This document shows positions 22,132-26,066 of a stretch of 26,066 nucleotides of DNA, in pieces. The notes below the pieces were generated by a model. The model was not told where the DNA came from. It ran no database searches and saw only the letters and a list, made by a program, of their open reading frames with translations. The translations under genes were made by a program, and so were the position numbers. Numbering within the stretch: the first letter of the stretch is position 1; each line of letters opens with the position of its first letter. The stretch comes from a virus, in the IMG/VR virus record IMGVR_UViG_3300046011_001910, positions 1 to 26,066 of that record, one strand, 5' to 3'.

Positions 22132-22641
22132 TTATAATCCTAATTGGTCTAATCTTTCTCTGACAAAATGAACCGATACCCAAAAGTAATCGGCAAGATC
22201 TGTCGCAGAATATCCTTCTATAATTTTATTTTTAACTTCATCTTCCGGCATCAAAAAATGATACGCAAATTCATCTGCTTCATTTAATTCGTCGAAGATG
22301 TATTTTTGATACGATCCATATTCAATTTCAGGAACATCCGTATGAATTAGATATTCACCAATACATCTGGCAACTAATTCCCGTAAGATAAGGATCGATT
22401 TGGCGTAATCATTTACAATGAAAATTGGGTTTGAATTTGGACCAATTGAAACCAACGTCTGTAATTCATACCCAAATTCTCCATTATGAAAACATTGTAG
22501 ATTACCAATTTTATTGGCAATTTTGATTACATCAACTGGAAACAGATGTTTTGTATTCAATTCAATACGTTTTATATCAGCATATTCAGCTAATGCTGGA
22601 TTCAATTCTTTAATTGTATTATGCCCTCTAGGTGATTTCAT
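22132..22641 (-). CDS. Degenerate ImmA/IrrE-like protein (zinc site lost)
   Basis: A 169-residue protein; ATG 22641 is one base after the previous stop. It has the outline of an ImmA/IrrE (COG2856) peptidase: VDVIKIANKIG (36-46), PIFIVNDYAK (72-81) as the strand before the active helix, then ARCIGEYLIH (91-100) where active members have AHELGHYLLH, then NEADEFAYHFLMPEDEV (120-136), matching the EANAFAAELLMP block, and a C-terminal VSVHFVRERLDQLGL typical of the family. The HExxH is R-C-I-G-E, so both zinc histidines and the catalytic Glu are missing. It is therefore probably a binding protein, for example one that occupies a repressor or an immunity partner, not a protease. Confidence 0.65.
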   Translation of the reverse strand: MKSPRGHNTIKELNPALAEYADIKRIELNTKHLFPVDVIKIANKIGNLQCFHNGEFGYELQTLVSIGPNSNPIFIVNDYAKSILILRELVARCIGEYLIHTDVPEIEYGSYQKYIFDELNEADEFAYHFLMPEDEVKNKIIEGYSATDLADYFWVSVHFVRERLDQLGL

Positions 22642-22642
22642 A

Positions 22643-23119
22643 TTATAATCCCATTGATTTAGCTGTTGACACAAATTTCATTAGATTACCAAATGATTCT
22701 TTACAGAATTCTTGAAATTTCATTCTCGTTTCTGGTTTGATTTTATTTGAACGTAATGCTCTGATAGCAACACCGGCGGATCTAGTGTCAACTCGTCTTG
22801 ATGTCCCGTCTTTGAAGAACACTTTATGATTTTTATTGGTACAATTTCTTAATTGAGAGATGATGTTATCGAATACAAGTTCATTACCACAAATCATTTC
22901 AACTTCTTCGTCTACGTTTTTTGTTACAGGAGGAACTTTATAATAATCTTTGGCAATTTTATTTTCACTCATCCATGTTTTAACGGATGCTGGAATTTCA
23001 GATAACCCCAATAGAGAAGATACATGTTCAAAAACTTCTTCATGTAATCCATGGTCAAATTTAGAATCAGATTTGTAGTAAAATGTAGTGACGATTGATA
23101 AGAATGTATTTTTGTCCAT
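22643..23119 (-). CDS. Unknown phage protein (paralogue of the gene at 25604-26066)
   Basis: A 158-residue protein, ATG 23119 behind AGGAGATTACC. An N-terminal part (FYYKSDSKFDHGLHEEVF, IPASVKTWMSENKIAK) and a C-terminal part (KVFFKDGTSRRVDTRSA, IKPETRMKFQEFCKESF, NLMKFVSTA) both align with the truncated gene at the right edge: the shared core reads F-x-DGTS-[RK]-x-[VI]-D-x-R-[ST], then IKPE-x-R-x-x-x-Q, then NL-[ML]-K-x-V. This duplicated family is not one I can name. The DGTS-x-x-[VI]D-x-R core is compact and basic, consistent with nucleic-acid binding, but that is a guess. Confidence 0.65.
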   Translation of the reverse strand: MDKNTFLSIVTTFYYKSDSKFDHGLHEEVFEHVSSLLGLSEIPASVKTWMSENKIAKDYYKVPPVTKNVDEEVEMICGNELVFDNIISQLRNCTNKNHKVFFKDGTSRRVDTRSAGVAIRALRSNKIKPETRMKFQEFCKESFGNLMKFVSTAKSMGL

Positions 23120-23128
23120 GGTAATCTC

Positions 23129-23419
23129 CTAAATTGTAAAAGTAAGTTCTAAATCAGATGAAATTGAATCGGATACAATAATGTCTTTGTATTCATGTAA
23201 TCTATTTTGTATATGAATCAAAAATTGTAATACAACTTTGTTATCATATATTGATAGATATCCTTGTTTTATCGAAAACACTTCGTATTTGCCAATTTTG
23301 TTTGTATTAACCAAATATGAGATTGATACCAATACGTCATCTTGTATTTGGAATAATAAATCTCTAATTCCAGATGAGTGTTCAACATTAGTGATTAATT
23401 TGGCAACGTTCTTTGTCAT
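23129..23419 (-). CDS. Small hypothetical beta-rich protein
   Basis: A 96-residue protein, ATG 23419 behind GGAGGAAAACA. Alternating beta strands (GKYEVFSIKQGYLSIYDN) lead to a helix (VVLQFLIHIQNRLHEY) and an acidic end (SDSISSDLELTFTI). The helix-acid-tail arrangement recalls the preceding gene's FSFIKHLMKNFGRYKISLNL and DSDLEL, so the two may be diverged duplicates. They overlap by 32 nt in different frames. Function unknown. Confidence 0.6.
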   Translation of the reverse strand: MTKNVAKLITNVEHSSGIRDLLFQIQDDVLVSISYLVNTNKIGKYEVFSIKQGYLSIYDNKVVLQFLIHIQNRLHEYKDIIVSDSISSDLELTFTI

Positions 23420-23747
23420 TGTTTTCCTCCAAGTTAAATTGTATCAATACATCATATTCGCCTTGTAATTCCAAATCAGAATCTAAGTTTAATGATATTT
23501 TATATCGTCCAAAGTTTTTCATTAGATGTTTGATGAATGAAAAGATTATCATATTATGTTTGTAATCTAAAATCAAATCTTTTCTGGATGCTTTATAATT
23601 ATGGATGAATCCAGTTACACCATCAATGGTCATTTCTAATTGTAATTCATCAGAACCGTTCTCATCCCAAAAATCAAAAAGAATGTTTCTATGTTCTTCA
23701 TTGAACCCAGATTCATAATTGAAATTAATACCAGAAAAATTACTCAT
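23388..23747 (-). CDS. Hypothetical protein
   Basis: A 119-residue protein; ATG 23747 overlaps the previous stop by 8 nt behind CGAGGAATGATAC. Acidic, beta-rich, with HNMIIFSFIKHLMKNFGRY and LDSDLELQGEYDVLIQF, which resemble blocks of the next gene. No motif recognised. Confidence 0.6.
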   Translation of the reverse strand: MSNFSGINFNYESGFNEEHRNILFDFWDENGSDELQLEMTIDGVTGFIHNYKASRKDLILDYKHNMIIFSFIKHLMKNFGRYKISLNLDSDLELQGEYDVLIQFNLEENNDKERCQINH

Positions 23748-23976
23748 GTATCATTCCTCGTTTTTTAGCTATCTCCGTCGCTTTGTCGATTGCATGTTCA
23801 AAATCATTTGTTGCGTATAACATTTCACTAAGCGATGGTGAAGATACATCTTGTATACCAATTTTATACTTAGAATAAATTGTTTTCAAAATGACAACCT
23901 TAATACCATTCTTTACATCAGATTCATATTTCTCTGAGAATCTATTTGTAATTGGTTCAATCTTATGTAATTTCAT
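23740..23976 (-). CDS. Small hypothetical protein, first gene of the P3 operon
   Basis: A 78-residue protein, ATG 23976 behind TAGGAGGAATT. Mixed alpha/beta with the final helix FEHAIDKATEIAKKRGMIHE. Promoter P3 is 26-53 nt upstream. Leader position in a long operon that includes RNase HI and the putative DNA-modification genes. Not recognised. Confidence 0.65.
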   Translation of the reverse strand: MKLHKIEPITNRFSEKYESDVKNGIKVVILKTIYSKYKIGIQDVSSPSLSEMLYATNDFEHAIDKATEIAKKRGMIHE

Positions 23977-24001
23977 AATTCCTCCTATTAAAGTAAGTTC
24001 T

Positions 24002-24029
24002 ATTATACTACTTTAAACGATCTTCGAAA
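24002..24029 (-). promoter_or_regulatory. Promoter P3 (TTTCG-N17-TATAAT)
   Basis: On the minus strand GTTTCGA (TTTCG at 24029-24025) is separated by 17 nt from TATAATAGA (TATAAT at 24007-24002). It drives the 23976-19253 operon and lies in the 89-bp divergent gap shared with the metacaspase gene. On the plus strand the same gap contains TTTAAATA (from 24031), a possible but imperfect late-type element for the metacaspase. Confidence 0.75.
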
Positions 24030-24065
24030 CTTTAAATAATAACATATTAAATAAGGAGAGAAACA

Positions 24066-24791
24066 ATGAAAGCATTATCTATTGGTATCAACAAATACAA
24101 CGTAGCACCTCTGAGAGGTTGTATAACAGATTCTAATGATTTAACAACAGAATTGATTGAAAGGGGATTTGATGTATCGAGGTTGTTAGACGAACAAGCA
24201 ACCAAATCAAACATTATTGAAAAGATGCATCAATTATTGTCTGAATCCAAAACAAAATTCATTTTACATTATTCTGGACACGGTTCACAGATCCCATGTT
24301 CAAATGGTTCGGAAGAAGATGGATTGACTGAAATCCTATGTCCATTCGATTTAATCAATTCAGACGGTTCATGGACATCCAATTATATCACAGATGATGA
24401 AATACAACAATTGTTCTCAGAGTTTCCTGATATTCATATAGAAGTTATTCTTGATTGTTGCCATTCAGGAACCGCAACTAGAGATATTAAACCAACATCC
24501 ATTACTCCTAGATTCATACAATCTCCTGTTATAAATTCATCTAAGAATATTCCATTCGGAGTATCTAATGATAATGTAATCTGTTGGAGCGGATGCACCG
24601 ATAATCAGACGGCAGCTGACTCGTTCATCGACGGGAAATACAGGGGAGCATTTACCACAGCATTTTTGACTGCTTCTGGTAACAGAGAAATAATGTTTAA
24701 GAATATTACGGATTACATGATTAAGAATGGATATGAACAACGACCAGTCTTAACTTGTACAGATAAACAAAGGACAGAATCAATGTTCTAA
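24066..24791 (+). CDS. Metacaspase-like cysteine protease (caspase/C14 fold)
   Basis: A 241-residue complete caspase-fold protease, the only plus-strand gene right of 2845. KALSIGINKYNVAPLRGCITDSNDL (2-26) is the typical first strand and loop of metacaspases. Catalytic H72 is in HYSGHGSQ (68-75) and catalytic C132 in ILDCCHSGTA (128-137); YITDDEIQQL (107-116) and YRGAFTTAFL (192-201) match the conserved acidic and core strands. There is no prodomain, long linker, signal peptide or membrane segment: it is a bare p20-p10 unit. Metacaspases cut after Arg or Lys, often Ca2+-dependent. AAGGAG precedes ATG at 9 nt. It has its own terminator (24794-24826), like a phage moron. Possible roles: counter-defence, proteolysis of a host factor, or timed host death. 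Confidence 0.88.
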   Translation: MKALSIGINKYNVAPLRGCITDSNDLTTELIERGFDVSRLLDEQATKSNIIEKMHQLLSESKTKFILHYSGHGSQIPCSNGSEEDGLTEILCPFDLINSDGSWTSNYITDDEIQQLFSEFPDIHIEVILDCCHSGTATRDIKPTSITPRFIQSPVINSSKNIPFGVSNDNVICWSGCTDNQTAADSFIDGKYRGAFTTAFLTASGNREIMFKNITDYMIKNGYEQRPVLTCTDKQRTESMF

Positions 24792-24793
24792 AG

Positions 24794-24826
24794 AAATGGG
24801 ATAGAATGTAAAGTTCTATCCCATTT
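24794..24826. terminator. Intrinsic terminator, mainly for the metacaspase gene
   Basis: A 13-bp perfect stem, AAATGGGATAGAA (24794-24806) with TTCTATCCCATTT (24814-24826), loop 7 nt, followed by TTATTAA on the plus strand. The minus strand also runs into TTTCTTTAG, so it can end the converging operon too. Confidence 0.88.
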
Positions 24827-24829
24827 TTA

Positions 24830-24928
24830 TTAATGAATCATTGCTATCGAGCCGATTATGTAAATCAATATAGATGTTACAACCCAGCAAGATACAAACA
24901 ATACTCCATTTATAATTCTCTTAATCAT
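24830..24928 (-). CDS. Tiny membrane protein (32 aa)
   Basis: ATG 24928 overlaps the end of the MNT-like gene by 8 nt behind AAAGGAATTCAAAT. The product is one hydrophobic helix with a basic N-terminus: MIKRIINGVLFVSCWVVTSI then LIYIIGSIAMIH. It ends 3 nt before the terminator stem. Single-helix microproteins like this are common in phage operons; function unknown. Confidence 0.6.
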   Translation of the reverse strand: MIKRIINGVLFVSCWVVTSILIYIIGSIAMIH

Positions 24929-25607
24929 ATTTGAATTCCTTTATATTATTTGCGTTCATCAACAATTCTTCTATTTCATGTATGTCTGGAAACTTATTGT
25001 CTACATTCAGAATAGGATACATCGTCAATTCATTATTTTCATACATTGAATTACATTTAGTTCTTAATTGGAGTTCCTTACTTTGTAATTCATCTTTACT
25101 CAATTTCTGATAACGTCCAATATCATTTAATTCTGGTAATCTACCCTCCAATAGACATTCAGCAACGTAAAGACATCTTGAAATATGAAATGATTTTCGA
25201 TTCTTTTTATCTTTACTTGTATTCAATAATTTCAAATCAAATTTAGCTCTACCGACGAATCCTTTTATAATTTTGTACGTTCTACATGTTAATAATTTAT
25301 CCGAATTCGTTATGTCTGTGAATAACACCAATTCAGCAAAAATGTTAGATTCACCAGATAATAAATTTTTGTAAAACGTAGATTCAGTTGTCAACATCCA
25401 TTGAGTGTTATTTTCGATGTCATCAAATTGAAAACAATGGATGTTTGGATAAATTCTATCTGAATTGAAAATATCGTCGAGTATTAAAACAATATCCTTG
25501 TCCGATTGTTCTGTATTGGTTTTATGTAAATGGGATCCAAACGTATATCTAGAAATTGTATATTGTTTCAATATATCAAATTGTTCTTTTGTAATTTTTA
25601 TGTTCAT
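24921..25607 (-). CDS. MNT-like nucleotidyltransferase
   Basis: A 228-residue protein with the minimal nucleotidyltransferase signature: RYTFGSHLHKTNTEQSDKDIVLIL (20-43), with G24-S25 and D36 and D38 as metal ligands. It resembles the COG3541-type predicted nucleotidyltransferases of phages. A third carboxylate is not clear. The rest is helical (KIIKGFVGRAKFDLKLL, HISRCLYVAECLLEGRLPEL), typical of these proteins. The start overlaps the previous stop (ATGA) behind AAAGGAGAAAA. Possible roles are RNA-end or tRNA nucleotide addition, or modification of a protein; the substrate is unknown. It is the third nucleotidyltransferase of this general type in the window, with the two at 14265 and 15651. 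Confidence 0.75.
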   Translation of the reverse strand: MNIKITKEQFDILKQYTISRYTFGSHLHKTNTEQSDKDIVLILDDIFNSDRIYPNIHCFQFDDIENNTQWMLTTESTFYKNLLSGESNIFAELVLFTDITNSDKLLTCRTYKIIKGFVGRAKFDLKLLNTSKDKKNRKSFHISRCLYVAECLLEGRLPELNDIGRYQKLSKDELQSKELQLRTKCNSMYENNELTMYPILNVDNKFPDIHEIEELLMNANNIKEFKYD

Positions 25608-26066
25608 TTTTCTCCTTTCATCATTTCTCTGTTTAATTCAACCACTTTCAATAGATTGTTATAATTTTCGGAGACGTAATTCTGTAATTCAAACCTATTT
25701 TCTGGTTTGATGTATTCATCCGTTAAGATTGAATATAATTCTTTTAATGTACGTTTGTCGATCTTCTTGGAGGTTCCATCTGTAAATTTGATTTCATTAT
25801 TATATCGAATTGCTTTATTACATTGGATGATAATAGGTTCTAATGGTTTTGGTTGTTTCTTCAGATTAAGGTATTGTTGAACAAAAATATCAACATCTTC
25901 TTCGATCTTGGGGATTTCATAGAATCCTTTTGAACGAGTATTTTCTTTCATCCATTGTTTGATTCCTTTGGGTGATGGGATGTTAAGATATTCATTTGTT
26001 TCTTGGAAGAAATACTCTGGGATACCGCCTGAATTCTGCGTATCTGATAAGAAGTAAATTGATGAT
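25604..26066 (-). CDS. Unknown phage protein, 5' end cut by the window edge (paralogue of 22643-23119)
   Basis: The frame is open from the right edge to TGA 25604-25606. The ATG at 25951 is internal: residues before it (SSIYFLSDTQNSGGIPEYFF and IPSPKGIKQW) align with the N-terminal half of the 22643-23119 protein, and the later core IKFTDGTSKKIDKRT, then IKPENRFELQ, then NNLLKVVE, aligns with its C-terminal half. At least 153 residues are in the window. Function unknown; see the paralogue. It is coupled by ATGA to the MNT-like gene. Confidence 0.65.
   Translation of the reverse strand, partial: SSIYFLSDTQNSGGIPEYFFQETNEYLNIPSPKGIKQWMKENTRSKGFYEIPKIEEDVDIFVQQYLNLKKQPKPLEPIIIQCNKAIRYNNEIKFTDGTSKKIDKRTLKELYSILTDEYIKPENRFELQNYVSENYNNLLKVVELNREMMKGEK

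Noticed and set aside
22643-23119. Naming the duplicated DGTS family as a nucleic-acid binder
   Set aside because: Only basic character supports it; I could not match it to a known domain, so it is left as unknown.
1-26066. tRNA genes, CRISPR arrays, insertion sequences, integrase and attachment sites
   Set aside because: No tRNA T-arm motif with matching acceptor stem, no regularly spaced repeats, no transposase or integrase-like protein and no terminal direct repeats were seen.

Overview
The window is most likely part of a strongly AT-rich tailed-phage genome, probably a T4-like myovirus. Evidence: densely packed genes with 1-32 nt overlaps; long co-oriented operons separated by intrinsic terminators; a phage tail-fibre-like gene; a gp61-type primase with its own class I ribonucleotide reductase, ThyX and RNase HI; several gene families I associate with T4-like marine phages; and a T4-type late promoter octamer (TATAAATA). 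No rRNA, tRNA, integrase or host housekeeping genes are seen. The host cannot be named from this window.

Layout. (1) 1-2844, plus strand: the end of a tail-associated gene, a long lectin-plus-repeat tail fibre and a small baseplate-like protein. Base composition changes sharply near 1020-1080, inside the fibre gene. (2) 2855-2885: terminator shared by converging operons. From here nearly everything is on the minus strand. (3) 4481 down to 2888: GNAT-like protein, GIY-YIG (SegE-like) nuclease, secreted HNH nuclease. (4) 10991 down to 4576: four small unknown proteins, primase, two unknowns, ThyX, a small protein, NrdA, NrdB and a zinc-ribbon protein. This is a DNA-precursor and replication operon that starts at promoter P1 and ends at the 4531-4564 terminator. 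A 19-bp inverted repeat lies upstream of P1. (5) 17571 down to 11208: an operon from promoter P2 with three consecutive nucleotidyl-transfer enzymes (pol-beta-type NTase, polynucleotide ligase, NMNAT-type cytidylyltransferase), then virion-type proteins (acidic calcium-loop protein, Ig-like protein) and conserved T4-like unknowns. (6) 19159 down to 17693: one large unknown gene between two terminators. (7) 23976 down to 19253: an operon from promoter P3 with unknowns, a degenerate ImmA/IrrE protein, RNase HI, and an overlapping pair that looks like an amino acid:DNA transferase (aGPT-PPlase family) and a 5-hydroxymethyluracil-DNA kinase, followed by a second GNAT-like protein. (8) 24066-24791: a lone plus-strand gene for a complete caspase-fold protease (metacaspase). 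(9) 26066 down to 24830: a truncated paralogue of the 22643 gene, an MNT-like nucleotidyltransferase and a tiny membrane protein.

The main points of interest are a candidate thymidine-hypermodification cassette (20016-21469, perhaps with 19253-19843 and the unusual ThyX), a phage metacaspase in its own transcription unit, and an unusual promoter (TTTCG-N17-TATAATA) found identically upstream of three minus-strand operons. All family assignments are from reading motifs by eye; no database search was run.
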